The translations under genes were made by a program, and so were the position numbers. Shown here piece after piece: positions 18,827-27,988 of a stretch of DNA of 64,000 nucleotides (positions are counted from its first letter, which is position 1; each line of letters opens with the position of its first letter). The notes under the pieces were generated by a model that ran no database searches, was not told the origin of the DNA, and was given only the letters and a program-made list of their open reading frames with translations. The stretch spans positions 248,001-312,000 of the forward strand of contig JAEXFN010000018.1 in NCBI GenBank assembly GCA_023400055.1, written 5' to 3'. Source of the stretch: Bacillota bacterium (lineage in GTDB: Bacteria > Bacillota > UBA4882 > UBA8346).

Positions 18827-21802
18827 TCAGGCTTCGTTGAGCCGGAACCGCCCCACCATCTCGCGGAGATGGTCGGCCTGGCCGGTCAGCTCCTCGCTGG
18901 TGGAAGCGCTCTGCTGGGAGGTGGCGGTGGTGTTTTGGGTGACCAGCGACACCTGGTTGATGCCCTGATTGATCTGGGCGATGCCGGTAGCCTGCTCGTT
19001 GGAGGCGGTGGCGATCTCTTTCACCAGATCGGCGGCCTTGGTGACGTCGGTGACGATCTGGCTCAACGCGACCGCGGTCTGGCCGGCGATCTTGGTGCCG
19101 TCGCCCACTTGGCGCAGTGAACCTTCGATCAACTCGGCGGTTTCCTTGGCTGCCTTGGCGCTGCGTCCGGCCAGGCTGCGCACTTCCTCGGCCACCACCG
19201 CGAAGCCTTTGCCGTGTTGCCCGGCCCGGGCCGCCTCGACCGCGGCGTTCAGGGCCAGGATGTTGGTTTGGAAGGCGATCTCGTCGATCACCTTGATAAT
19301 CTTGGCGATATTGGTGGCGGCCTCGTTGATGCTCTTCATCGCCGCCACCATCGCTTGCATCCGCTCATTGCCCCGGCTGGCGTTGGCTTGGGTCTGTGCC
19401 GCCAGCTCGGTGGCTTGTCCGGCCCGCACCGCGTTCTGCTTGGTCTGGGCGGCGATCTCGGCGATCGAGGCCGACAGCTCCTCGATGGTGGCCGCCTGCT
19501 CGGTGGCGCCCTGCGACAAGGCCTGGCTGCCGTCGGCCACCTGGCGCGAGGCGGAGGCCACTTGAGCCACGGCCCGGTTGATCTCGCCCAGGATCTGGTT
19601 GAACGAACCGATGGTGCCGTTCAGCGAATCTTTAATCCGGGCGTAGTCGCCCCGGTAATCCCCGCTCATCCGGGTATCCAGATTGCCGCCGGCCATCTCC
19701 CCGAGCACCGCCGAGGCTTCGCTGATCGGCCGGACCATCGCATCCAAGGCATTGTTGAGGCCGGCCACGATCGCCCGGTATTTGCCGGCGAATCTGGCGG
19801 CATCGCCCCGCACCTCCAGCCGGCCCGCGGCCGCCGCTTCGGAGATGTGGTCGGTCTCGGCGATCAGGTCCTGCATGGTTGCCATCATCGTCACCACCGC
19901 CGGCAGCATCCGGTCGTGCTCCGACAGCCTGCCGAGCTGGCGAAGCTCTTCGAGTTGGCTGGTATCGCCCTGGGCCAGCCCGATGAAGATTCCCTGGATA
20001 TTCAGCAGCCGTTCGCGCAGCTCATTGATCCTGTCGGTAAAATCTTTCAGCCGTCCCTGGTAGACGCCGCTTATCTCCTGAGTATAGTCATTGACGATCA
20101 GCTTGTTCAGGACCGTTTCGGCCTCGGCCAACGGCGCGGTCACCGCGTCCAGCGTGGCATTGAAGCCTTCGATCACCCGCCGGTATTCGCCGGTAAATTG
20201 ATCGACGTCGCCTCTGGCGTTGAGGTGGCCTCCGGTGGCCGCCCCGGCGAGCTGCACCGACTCGTTTACCAGCGCCAGCACGTTCTCCATCAATTGGATA
20301 AAGGCCGGAATCAACTGGTCGTTTTCACTGCGCCGGCCGGCCTGTTGCAGTGCGGCCAAGTCGCTGAAGTCGCCCCGGGCCATGTTGCCGAAGATCTGTT
20401 GTAAATCAAGTAGCTGAGCGTGAACCAGATTGAGGGCCCCGCCGATGGCGCCGAACACTCCCGGATACTCGCCCTCGACCTTCTGGGTGTAATCGTTGTC
20501 GGCCATCCGCTGTAACACGCCGTTGCACTCGGTCAAAGCGCCCAATCCCATGATGCAACCGTTCAGACTCTCTTTCAAGGTGTTGAAATCACCCTGATAT
20601 TCCTCGGTGATCAGCGGCGGAATCTCACCCTTGGCGATCTGGGCCACTCGCTCCGACGCCACATAAACCGGTCCGACCACCGCGTCCAGCACGGCGTTGA
20701 CCCCTTCCACCACTTCCCGGTACTCGCCGCTGAATTTGGCGGCGTCGCCGCGGACCGTCAGCTGGCCCCCGCCGGCGGCGGCGGTCAATTTGCGGGTCTC
20801 GGCGATCATCTCGCCCAGTGTATCGATGACCACCTTAATGCTCTTGGACAAAACGTCCTTCTCGGAACGTACCCGCACTTCAACGTCCAGATCCCCGGCG
20901 GCGAGCCGCTCGACCGCTTCCGCCTGGCCGCGGATCGAAGCGATCATCCGGTCGAAAGCCTTGGTCAGCAAGCCGATTTCATCGTCAGCGGCGGCGCGGA
21001 CCGTTACCTCGACGTCGCCATCCGCCAATTGCTGAGCGGCCTCCGTCAGTTGGCGCATGGGTTTGCTGATCATCCTGGCGATCAACAGCCCCAGACCGAC
21101 CGCCAACACCGTACCGAAGCCGGCCAGGAGCATCATGAACCAGATACTATGCTGCGCGGCATCTTTGCTTTCCCCGATGCTGACCCGGGCCACGCTGCTG
21201 TTTATCTGATAAAGGCTGCCGATACTGTCGATGATCGCCTTGGACTGATTCTTAAAGGACGAGGTGAAAAAGGCCACCGCCTGTTGGGTATGCTGGGCCT
21301 TGGCCATTTGCAGCGTTTGCTCCTCCATCTGCCAAAAGCGGTCCAGACTGTCCTTTAAATTGTTGAATTGGTTGCGGTTAACACTCGAAGCCCGGTCGGC
21401 GTTGAAAATCTCCTCGCATTCGCTCATGGCCGCTTCGAGGCTCGATTTATCGGCGGCAATCAGCGCTTCATAGCTGGAACTGTTGCCGCGATCCATGAGG
21501 TAGTAAGCCGTGTGCGTCTGAAGCTGCTGAAAGACGGTGGCGATCCGATGCACCGGTTCCAACGGCATCACGTGGTCGTCATAAACCGATTGGACTTGCT
21601 GGCTGATGGCACTCATATTGATCGTCCCCACCAGTCCGACCGCGGCGGCGATCAAAGCGACCGTCACGAAGCCCAGACCCAGTTTGACGCCGATCTTCAG
21701 GTCCCGGAACCATTGCTGGACCCGGGCAGGGCGGCGTTCCGGCCGGGGTGGCTGCTCCGGTCCGGCGGTGCGCCCGATCATTTTGAGTTGCTGCTTAAAC
21801 AT
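18827..21802 (-). CDS. Giant chemoreceptor with tandem HAMP-like repeats (A)
   Basis: Chemoreceptor of 991 residues. Membrane helices at about 39-61 and 220-243 flank a four-helix-bundle sensor. A first HAMP precedes about 450 residues of alternating HAMP-like units with recurring patterns (GGxLxxRGDxxxFxGEYRxV, then NDYTQxxxGxYxG, then GDxSxLxxL). The signalling coiled coil has its tip at LALNAAVEAARAGQHGKGF (about 850). The ATG at 21802 has AAAGGGGGAAA upstream; an earlier in-frame start at 21877 lacks one. A close paralog lies 450 bp upstream on the same strand. The poly-HAMP stretch should relay and tune signals along the coiled coil. Ligand unknown. Confidence 0.93.
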   Translation of the reverse strand: MFKQQLKMIGRTAGPEQPPRPERRPARVQQWFRDLKIGVKLGLGFVTVALIAAAVGLVGTINMSAISQQVQSVYDDHVMPLEPVHRIATVFQQLQTHTAYYLMDRGNSSSYEALIAADKSSLEAAMSECEEIFNADRASSVNRNQFNNLKDSLDRFWQMEEQTLQMAKAQHTQQAVAFFTSSFKNQSKAIIDSIGSLYQINSSVARVSIGESKDAAQHSIWFMMLLAGFGTVLAVGLGLLIARMISKPMRQLTEAAQQLADGDVEVTVRAAADDEIGLLTKAFDRMIASIRGQAEAVERLAAGDLDVEVRVRSEKDVLSKSIKVVIDTLGEMIAETRKLTAAAGGGQLTVRGDAAKFSGEYREVVEGVNAVLDAVVGPVYVASERVAQIAKGEIPPLITEEYQGDFNTLKESLNGCIMGLGALTECNGVLQRMADNDYTQKVEGEYPGVFGAIGGALNLVHAQLLDLQQIFGNMARGDFSDLAALQQAGRRSENDQLIPAFIQLMENVLALVNESVQLAGAATGGHLNARGDVDQFTGEYRRVIEGFNATLDAVTAPLAEAETVLNKLIVNDYTQEISGVYQGRLKDFTDRINELRERLLNIQGIFIGLAQGDTSQLEELRQLGRLSEHDRMLPAVVTMMATMQDLIAETDHISEAAAAGRLEVRGDAARFAGKYRAIVAGLNNALDAMVRPISEASAVLGEMAGGNLDTRMSGDYRGDYARIKDSLNGTIGSFNQILGEINRAVAQVASASRQVADGSQALSQGATEQAATIEELSASIAEIAAQTKQNAVRAGQATELAAQTQANASRGNERMQAMVAAMKSINEAATNIAKIIKVIDEIAFQTNILALNAAVEAARAGQHGKGFAVVAEEVRSLAGRSAKAAKETAELIEGSLRQVGDGTKIAGQTAVALSQIVTDVTKAADLVKEIATASNEQATGIAQINQGINQVSLVTQNTTATSQQSASTSEELTGQADHLREMVGRFRLNEA

Positions 21803-22247
21803 GCTTATTTCCCCCTTTTCCGCCAGTGTCGCTGAAGGTCCGCCAGGAGATCCAGTGCCGCGGTTATCTGTTGTCACGCCTTATGGCCTTATGTATAAGA
21901 AAAAACCGGATAATCGTTGTTTAGGGGCTAGACAACGGGCCGATCGTGGCCCGTAACTATACAATACAATGATTTCCCGGTTTATCATTCGTCAAAGGTG
22001 TTCAAACGTTCCTCCCGCGACCGGCGGGGGGAGACCTACTAAACAAAACCTATTTTTAAAATTTCTATTATATGGATTAACTAATATTTCGGTAAACTAG
22101 CAGAGCGTCTTTAGTAAAAATAATGTTATCAACTTTAAAAGTAGGTTAACGCCAAGCAGCCCCGCTCTGGGCTGACCAGGAGCGGGGCTGCTTGCATTGC
22201 TTGCTTTTTTAAGGGTTTTCAGGAAGTTTTGCCGGGGTTTCGTCCGC
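21803..22247. other. 445-bp region between the two giant chemoreceptors
   Basis: No gene. It holds a 7-bp hairpin at 21935-21954 (ACGGGCC/GGCCCGT), an AT-rich promoter-like stretch at 22040-22140 and a 12-bp GC-rich hairpin at 22154-22193. No sigma-28 type motility promoter was recognised. Confidence 0.4.
22154..22193. terminator. Hairpin downstream of second giant chemoreceptor
   Basis: Twelve-bp stem AAGCAGCCCCGC/GCGGGGCTGCTT, 55 bp past the stop at 22248. A T-run exists only on the plus side, twelve bases after the stem, so terminator function on the minus strand is likely but not textbook. Confidence 0.55.
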
Positions 22248-25244
22248 TCAGTTCAATAAGCGGAACCGTCCGACCATCTCCCGGAGATGTTCGGCCTGGC
22301 TGGTCAGCTCCTCGCTGGTGGAGGCGCTCTGCTCGGAGGTGGCGGTAGTATTTTGGGTCACCTTCGACACCTGGTTGATGCCCTGATTGATCTGGGAGAT
22401 GCCGGTGGCCTGCTCGTTGGAGGCGGTGGCGATCTCCTTCACCAAATCGGCGGCCTTGGTGATGTCGGCGACGATCCGGCCCAGTGAGGCCGCGGTCTGG
22501 CCGGCGATCTTGGTGCCGTCGCCCACCTTGCGCAGTGAACCTTCGATCAACTCGGCGGTTTCCTTGGCTGCCTTAGCGCTACGTCCGGCCAGGCTACGCA
22601 CTTCCTCGGCCACCACCGCGAAGCCTTTGCCGTGCTGTCCGGCCCGGGCCGCCTCGACCGCGGCGTTCAGGGCCAGGATATTGGTTTGGAAGGCGATCTC
22701 GTCGATCACCTTGATGATCTTGGCGATATTGGTGGCGGCCTCGTTGATGCTCTTCATCGCCGTCACCATTTCTTGCATCTGATCATTGCCCTGGCTGGCG
22801 TTGGTCTGAGTCTGATTGGCCAGCTCGTTGGCTTGCCCCGCCCGCACTGCGTTCTGCTTGGTCTGGGCGGCGATCTCGGCGATCGACGCCGACAGCTCCT
22901 CGATGGTGGCCGCCTGCTCGGTGGCGCCCTGCGACAGGGCCTGGCTGCCGTCGGCCACCTGACGTGAGGCCGAGGCGACCTGGGCCGCGGCCCGGTTGAT
23001 CTCGCCCAGGATCTGGTTGAACGAACTGATGGTGCCGTTCAACGAATCTTTGATCCGGGCGTAGTCGCCCTGGTAATCCCCGGTCATTCGGGTATCCAGA
23101 TTGCCGCCGGCCATCTCCTCGAGCACTGCCGAGGCTTCGCTGATCGGCTGCACCATCGCGTCCAAAGCATTGTTGAGGCCGGCCACGATCGCCTGGTATT
23201 TGCCGGCGAATTTGGCGGTATCGCCCCGCACCTCCAGCCGGCCCGCGGCCGCCGCTTCGGAGATCAGGTTGGTCTCGGCAATCAGCTCTTGAATCGCCCC
23301 CATCATCGCGACCATCGCCGGTACCATCTGGTCGTTCTCGGAACGTTTGCCGACGCTCTGGATCTCCGCCAGGCGGCTGATATCGCCCTGCGAGATCCGG
23401 ATAAAGATATCCTGAATGTTCAACAGATGGCCTTTGACCAGATTGATCTGGTCGGCGAACGCTTTCATCATTCCCTGATACGTTCCGGTCATCTCTTGGG
23501 TATAATCATTGACCGCCAGTTTCCCAAGGACCGTTCCCGCCTCGGCCAGCGGCGCAGTCACCGCGTCCAGCGTGGCGTTGAAGCCTTCGATCACCCGCCG
23601 GTATTCGCCGGTAAATTGATCGACGTCGCCTCTGGCGTTCAGCCGGCCTCCGGTGGCCGCCCCGGCGAGCTGCACCGACTCGTTCACCAGTGCCAGCACG
23701 TTCTCCATCAATTGGATAAAGGCCGGAATCAGCTGGTCATTTTCGCTGCGCCGGCCGGCCTGCTGCAGCGCGGCCAGGTCGCTGAAGTCGCCCCGGGCCA
23801 TGTTGCCGAAGATCTGTTGCAAATCCAGCAGCTGGGCGTGAACCAGATTGAGGGCCCCGCCGATGGCACCGAATACTCCCGGATACTCGCCCTCGACCTT
23901 CTGGGTGTAGTCATTGTCGGCCATCCGCTGCAACACCCCGTTGCACTCGGTCAAGGCGCCCAAGCCAATGATGCAGGCGTTCAGACTCTCTTTCAGGGTG
24001 TTGAAATCACCCTGGTATTCCTCGGTGATCAGCGGCGGAATCTCACCTTTGCCGATCTTCTCGACGCAGGCCGCCGCCATGTACAACGGCCCGACCACCG
24101 CGTCCACGGTGGCGTTGATCCCCTCGACCACCCGGCGGTATTCGCCGTTGAAGCGTTCGGCATCGCCCCGGATGCTCAGCTGGCCGCCGCCGACTGCCGC
24201 GGTCAGCTTGTTGGTCTCGGTGATCAGCTCACTCAGCGTCTCGATCACCACTTTAATGCTCTTGGACAAAACGTCCTGCTCCGAACGCACCTGCACCGTA
24301 ACGTTCAGATCCCCGGCGGCGAGCCGTTCGGCCACTTCCGACTGACCGCGGATCGACGCGACCATCTGGTCAAAAGCCCGCAGCAACACGCCGGTCTCGT
24401 CCTTGGCGGTGCTGGCCAGGTCGGCCACGTCGACATCGCCGACCGCCAATTTCTGGGCCGCTTCGGTCAGACGGCGCATCGGCTTGCCGATGCTGTGAGA
24501 AATGATGATCCCCAAACCGATGGCGACGATCATGCCCAGCACCACCAGGATCGTCATCAGCCAGGTGCTGCTGGTGGCGGCGGCATTATTTTTGTTGGAC
24601 CGTTCCAAGGCGGTCATCGAGTTTTGCTGGTAAAGCGAGTCGATATTGTTGGCGATAATCAAGGCCGACGGCTCCAGTTTGGACGTCATCGCTTGCATCG
24701 CCTGGGCTTTCTTGCCGGCCTTGATCAAAGCCACCACGTCTTGCTGATCTGCGAGGTATTTGGTGAGGTAGTCCTTTAAGGTCTTGAATTGCGTTTTGAT
24801 GATGTCCGTGCTCTGATCGGTCAACTTGTTTTCATATTCCGAAAGCGCCGCCTGAATATCGCCTTGTTCCGAATTGATGGCCATTTCGTACATCATGATC
24901 TTGTCCGGACTGATGATGGCCATCGAAATGTTCGACATTAGCTGCCGGAACTGTACGGCGATCCGGTACAACGGTTCGGACGACAGCAGATTGTCCTTGT
25001 AGACCAGCTGCGCGTCCTGGTTGATGTTGTAGATATTGAGGGTTCCAACCAGGCCGATGGCTCCGGCGATCAGCGCCACGGTCACAAACCCCAGGGTCAG
25101 CTTTAAGCCGATCCGCAAATTACCGAACCATTTGCTCAAGAAGTTGAACCATGGCTTGATGGGTTGGAACAGTTTGCCGAGAAACTTGCCGACGGTCCCA
25201 AGCCCTGCCCAGGCGGCCTTAAGCATTTTCAAAAGCAGTTGCAT
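22248..25244 (-). CDS. Giant chemoreceptor with tandem HAMP-like repeats (B)
   Basis: Paralog of the chemoreceptor at 18827, 998 residues. An amphipathic N-terminal extension precedes the first membrane helix (about 50-70). The sensor domain shares little with copy A, whereas the central HAMP-like array and the signalling tip (LALNAAVEAARAGQHGKGF, about 859) are nearly the same. AGGGAGG lies upstream of the ATG. In the central array the two genes are about 90% identical in DNA for over 400 bp, far more than in their sensors, which suggests gene conversion after duplication. The two receptors probably read different ligands through the same output. Confidence 0.93.
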   Translation of the reverse strand: MQLLLKMLKAAWAGLGTVGKFLGKLFQPIKPWFNFLSKWFGNLRIGLKLTLGFVTVALIAGAIGLVGTLNIYNINQDAQLVYKDNLLSSEPLYRIAVQFRQLMSNISMAIISPDKIMMYEMAINSEQGDIQAALSEYENKLTDQSTDIIKTQFKTLKDYLTKYLADQQDVVALIKAGKKAQAMQAMTSKLEPSALIIANNIDSLYQQNSMTALERSNKNNAAATSSTWLMTILVVLGMIVAIGLGIIISHSIGKPMRRLTEAAQKLAVGDVDVADLASTAKDETGVLLRAFDQMVASIRGQSEVAERLAAGDLNVTVQVRSEQDVLSKSIKVVIETLSELITETNKLTAAVGGGQLSIRGDAERFNGEYRRVVEGINATVDAVVGPLYMAAACVEKIGKGEIPPLITEEYQGDFNTLKESLNACIIGLGALTECNGVLQRMADNDYTQKVEGEYPGVFGAIGGALNLVHAQLLDLQQIFGNMARGDFSDLAALQQAGRRSENDQLIPAFIQLMENVLALVNESVQLAGAATGGRLNARGDVDQFTGEYRRVIEGFNATLDAVTAPLAEAGTVLGKLAVNDYTQEMTGTYQGMMKAFADQINLVKGHLLNIQDIFIRISQGDISRLAEIQSVGKRSENDQMVPAMVAMMGAIQELIAETNLISEAAAAGRLEVRGDTAKFAGKYQAIVAGLNNALDAMVQPISEASAVLEEMAGGNLDTRMTGDYQGDYARIKDSLNGTISSFNQILGEINRAAAQVASASRQVADGSQALSQGATEQAATIEELSASIAEIAAQTKQNAVRAGQANELANQTQTNASQGNDQMQEMVTAMKSINEAATNIAKIIKVIDEIAFQTNILALNAAVEAARAGQHGKGFAVVAEEVRSLAGRSAKAAKETAELIEGSLRKVGDGTKIAGQTAASLGRIVADITKAADLVKEIATASNEQATGISQINQGINQVSKVTQNTTATSEQSASTSEELTSQAEHLREMVGRFRLLN

Positions 25245-25705
25245 TTGTTTTCCTCCCTGAAACCCTGTATTCCCTGCACCGAAGTGACCTTACGTCATAA
25301 AGTCGTTAAAGCCCGTTCCATGCTCGAATTTTACCTCATCCAAATCGGATTGGACGGTCGACGCTGTTCCCGCGCTCCAAAGCCTTGGTGAGGCTCCGGC
25401 CGCCGTCTTCCATGAACTTACTCAGCGACATCGGATGAAAGTCGAGTCCTTCAGTCAAGGTACATTTGTAATTTCGGTAAGGTTCAGCAACTTCTTAACC
25501 CAATTCGCGTAAAAAAATTGTGGAATTCTTATTTTAATTTTAAAACATCAATTTACCACGATGGACCCGGTTTGGCGGGGATTGGAGCGGTTGACGGGTT
25601 TTTTCAATGCGCCGCGGTTTTGTAAATTGATTGCTCGGGGAGCTTGCCAGCCGTGGAATTTTTCGCTCCGGATAAACTCGCTAAAGAGAATTTTAAATCG
25701 CGCCG
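25245..25705. other. 461-bp region upstream of chemoreceptor B
   Basis: AT-rich near 25500-25560 and 25610-25700. A 40-codon minus-strand reading frame at 25336-25458 has protein-like composition but only a TTG start without a ribosome site; it may be a decayed fragment. No riboswitch class is recognised in the chemoreceptor leader. Confidence 0.35.
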
Positions 25706-25807
25706 ATGAAGAATAAAGTCAGGTTAAATTTGCTGAATTTAGAAACAAGGGATGAACTCAAGGATGAACTCAAACGGATTGACTACACCATCAGGGAGGG
25801 GGATTCA

Positions 25808-25987
25808 GTGTTTAACAAAATACCCAAATGTCTGTTGGAGGCGGAACTGATCCTGCAGATCGGCCAGATCCAATACTTTCTGGACAAGGTGGCGGAGGTG
25901 GATGCCACAGCCCGGGAGGAAGTCAACCAAGCATTGAAACATTTATACAAAGCCAAAAAGATTCTCAAGCTCGACCAGGTGAATTGA
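25808..25987 (+). CDS. Small helical hypothetical protein
   Basis: About 59 residues, predicted all-helical and charged (LILQIGQIQYFLDKVAEVDA then EEVNQALKHLYKAKKILKL). The GTG at 25808 is preceded by an excellent GGGAGGGGG. The frame is open upstream to an ATG at 25706 (93 residues, MKNKVRLNLLNLETRDELKD), but that ATG has only a weak, distant AAAGAGAA; the longer form cannot be excluded. It is followed by a terminator and convergent with the hydrogenase operon. Family not recognised. Confidence 0.55.
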   Translation: MFNKIPKCLLEAELILQIGQIQYFLDKVAEVDATAREEVNQALKHLYKAKKILKLDQVN

Positions 25988-26087
25988 GACGGCCGCGGCG
26001 ATGGGTTGATCAACCTGGCAAACGGAAAGCCGGTTTCGCAGTTGCCGCCATCAGGCGTGGATTGAAACAACCATTGGGAATCGAAAT

Positions 26088-26128
26088 CAAAAGCCCCCGG
26101 GACAAAGGATGTCGCAGGGGCTTTATTT
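26088..26128. terminator. Bidirectional terminator before hydrogenase gene end
   Basis: Stem AAAGCCCC/GGGGCTTT with inner pairing GAC/GTC and A/T-rich flanks on both sides, between convergent genes. Confidence 0.8.
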
Positions 26129-26157
26129 TATTGGATTAGATTTGTTTTAATCGGAGA

Positions 26158-27912
26158 TCAGATCTTCTCTTTAGCCTCGTAATAGGTGTGCAACAGGTCA
26201 TGCGCTTTCTCGCCGTAGGGCTCGCCGAGGTACTCCTGGTAGAGCTTCAGAACTTCCTCGTTCTGGTGGGATTTCCGTTTGACCTTGTTGCGGTCCTCGG
26301 CGTAGATGGCCTGCTGCCGCTTTTTGAGAATCTCGATATCGCCGTGGTGATAGGGCTGGCCGCCGCCGCCGATGCAACCGCCGGGGCAGGCCATGATCTC
26401 GATGGCATGGAACTGCGACTTGCCGGCGCGGATATCCTCCAAGAGCTTCCGGGCGTTGCCCAGTTCATGGGCGATGCCGATCTTCAGATCCATCTCGCCG
26501 ACCTTGACGGTGGCTTCGCGGATGCCCTGGACGCCGCGCATCGCGGTGAACTCCACGTTCTCCAGCTCTTCGCCGGTGATCCATTCATAGGCGGTGCGGA
26601 CCGCGGCCTCGATGACGCCGCCGGTGGTGCCGAAGATCACGCTGGCGCCGGTGCTCTCGCCCATCATTTTATCGAAATCGCTCTCCGGCAGGCTCATGAA
26701 TTCGATCCCCGCCTCTTTCAACATCAGACCGAACTCGCGGGTGGTGAGCACTAGGTCGACGTTGCTGTGCTCTTCCTTGGTCAGCTCGGGACGGGCCGCC
26801 TCGGCCTTCTTGGCCACGCAGGGCATCACCGAGACCACCACCATCTTGGCCGGATCGATGCCCAGCTTCTCCGCGTAATAGGTCTTGGCGATGGTGCCGA
26901 ACATGATCTGCGGCGATTTGCAGCTCGACGGGATATCCAACAGATCCGGGAACTGATGCTCAAAGAATTTGACCCAGGCCGGGCAGCAACTGGTCAGCAT
27001 CGGCAGCCGGCCGTGATGCTGGATCCGGTGCACCAGCTCCGAGGCTTCCTCCAAAATGGTCAGGTCGGCCGCGAAGTCGGTGTCGAAGACCGCGTCGAAG
27101 CCCATCCGGCGCAACGCCGTCACCATCTTGCCGGTGGCGATCGAGCCCGGCTCCATGCCGAAGAGCTCGCCGACGGCCACCCGCACCGCCGGAGCGGTCT
27201 GGACGATCACGTATTTATCGGGGTCGTTCAAAGCCGCCCATACCTTGCCGGTATGGTTCACCTCGGTCAGGGCCGCGGTCGGGCAGACCGCCACACACTG
27301 CCCGCAGTAAGTGCAGGACGACTCGGCGATCGGAATGTTGAAGGCCGGTCCGACGAAAGCGTCGAAGCCCCGGCCGACCGCCGAGAGAATGCCGCAGGTC
27401 TGTACCTCGTTGCACATGGTCTCGCAACGGCGGCACATGATGCACTTGTTGGGATTCTTGACGATCGCCTTGCTCGAGGTGTCGCTCTCGTAATTCATCT
27501 TGGCCCCGGTCCATTCGATCTCGCGGATCCCCAGCCGCTGGGCCAGGGACTGCAGATCGCAGTCCAGATTCTTGGGGCAGGTGAAACACTCGTTGGGATG
27601 GTTGGACAAGAGCAGTTCCACCACCATCCGCCGGGTCTGAATCACCCGGGCGGTATCGGTCCGGATGACCATCCCTTCCGCCACCTTGGTCGAACAGGAC
27701 GGTGCCAGGCTGGGTTTGCCCTGGATTTCCACCACGCAAACCCGGCACGAGGCGACCTTGTTGACCATCTTGAACTCTTTCAGATCCAGATGGCAGAGGG
27801 TCGGAATGCTGATCCCCACCGTTTTGGCTGCTTCCAAAATGGTCGTCCCTTCCGGGACGCTGATCGCCTGATCATTGATTACAATATTCACAAGCTTATT
27901 GTCAGCCATCAT
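26158..27912 (-). CDS. NADH-linked [FeFe] hydrogenase catalytic subunit
   Basis: Catalytic subunit of 585 residues of a multimeric [FeFe] hydrogenase (HndD/HydA type) that reduces protons or oxidises hydrogen. In order: an N-terminal [2Fe-2S] domain (CHLDLKEF, SCRVCVVEI), the Cys3His cluster region (HPNECFTCPKNLDC), two [4Fe-4S] clusters (CIMCRRCETMC and CTYCGQCVAVCP), and the H-cluster domain with all three signatures: TSCCPAW, MPCVAKKAE and EIMACPGGCIGGGGQP. AGAGAGG lies upstream of two adjacent ATG codons (27912 and 27909). It is third in the operon after the NuoE-like and NuoF-like genes, the set used for NAD(H)-dependent or electron-bifurcating hydrogenases. Confidence 0.95.
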   Translation of the reverse strand: MMADNKLVNIVINDQAISVPEGTTILEAAKTVGISIPTLCHLDLKEFKMVNKVASCRVCVVEIQGKPSLAPSCSTKVAEGMVIRTDTARVIQTRRMVVELLLSNHPNECFTCPKNLDCDLQSLAQRLGIREIEWTGAKMNYESDTSSKAIVKNPNKCIMCRRCETMCNEVQTCGILSAVGRGFDAFVGPAFNIPIAESSCTYCGQCVAVCPTAALTEVNHTGKVWAALNDPDKYVIVQTAPAVRVAVGELFGMEPGSIATGKMVTALRRMGFDAVFDTDFAADLTILEEASELVHRIQHHGRLPMLTSCCPAWVKFFEHQFPDLLDIPSSCKSPQIMFGTIAKTYYAEKLGIDPAKMVVVSVMPCVAKKAEAARPELTKEEHSNVDLVLTTREFGLMLKEAGIEFMSLPESDFDKMMGESTGASVIFGTTGGVIEAAVRTAYEWITGEELENVEFTAMRGVQGIREATVKVGEMDLKIGIAHELGNARKLLEDIRAGKSQFHAIEIMACPGGCIGGGGQPYHHGDIEILKKRQQAIYAEDRNKVKRKSHQNEEVLKLYQEYLGEPYGEKAHDLLHTYYEAKEKI

Positions 27913-27988
27913 TTGCACCTCTCTATGGTTTTATTGCGCGCACGCTTTCGGTTACGGTTGGTCGCGTTCAAGGTTTCCAACGCTAAGG

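Noticed and set aside
23289..24779. Long antisense open frame (496 codons) opposite chemoreceptor B, with similar ones opposite chemoreceptor A and the hydrogenase genes
   Set aside because: These are mirror frames of GC-rich coding DNA. They have no ribosome sites, and their translations are low-complexity Arg/Gly/His/Asp-rich with no recognisable domain.
25336..25458. Forty-codon minus-strand frame (ends NSVDRPIRFG) upstream of chemoreceptor B
   Set aside because: Protein-like composition, but only a TTG start without a ribosome site and a stop just upstream. It may be a gene fragment; not enough to call.
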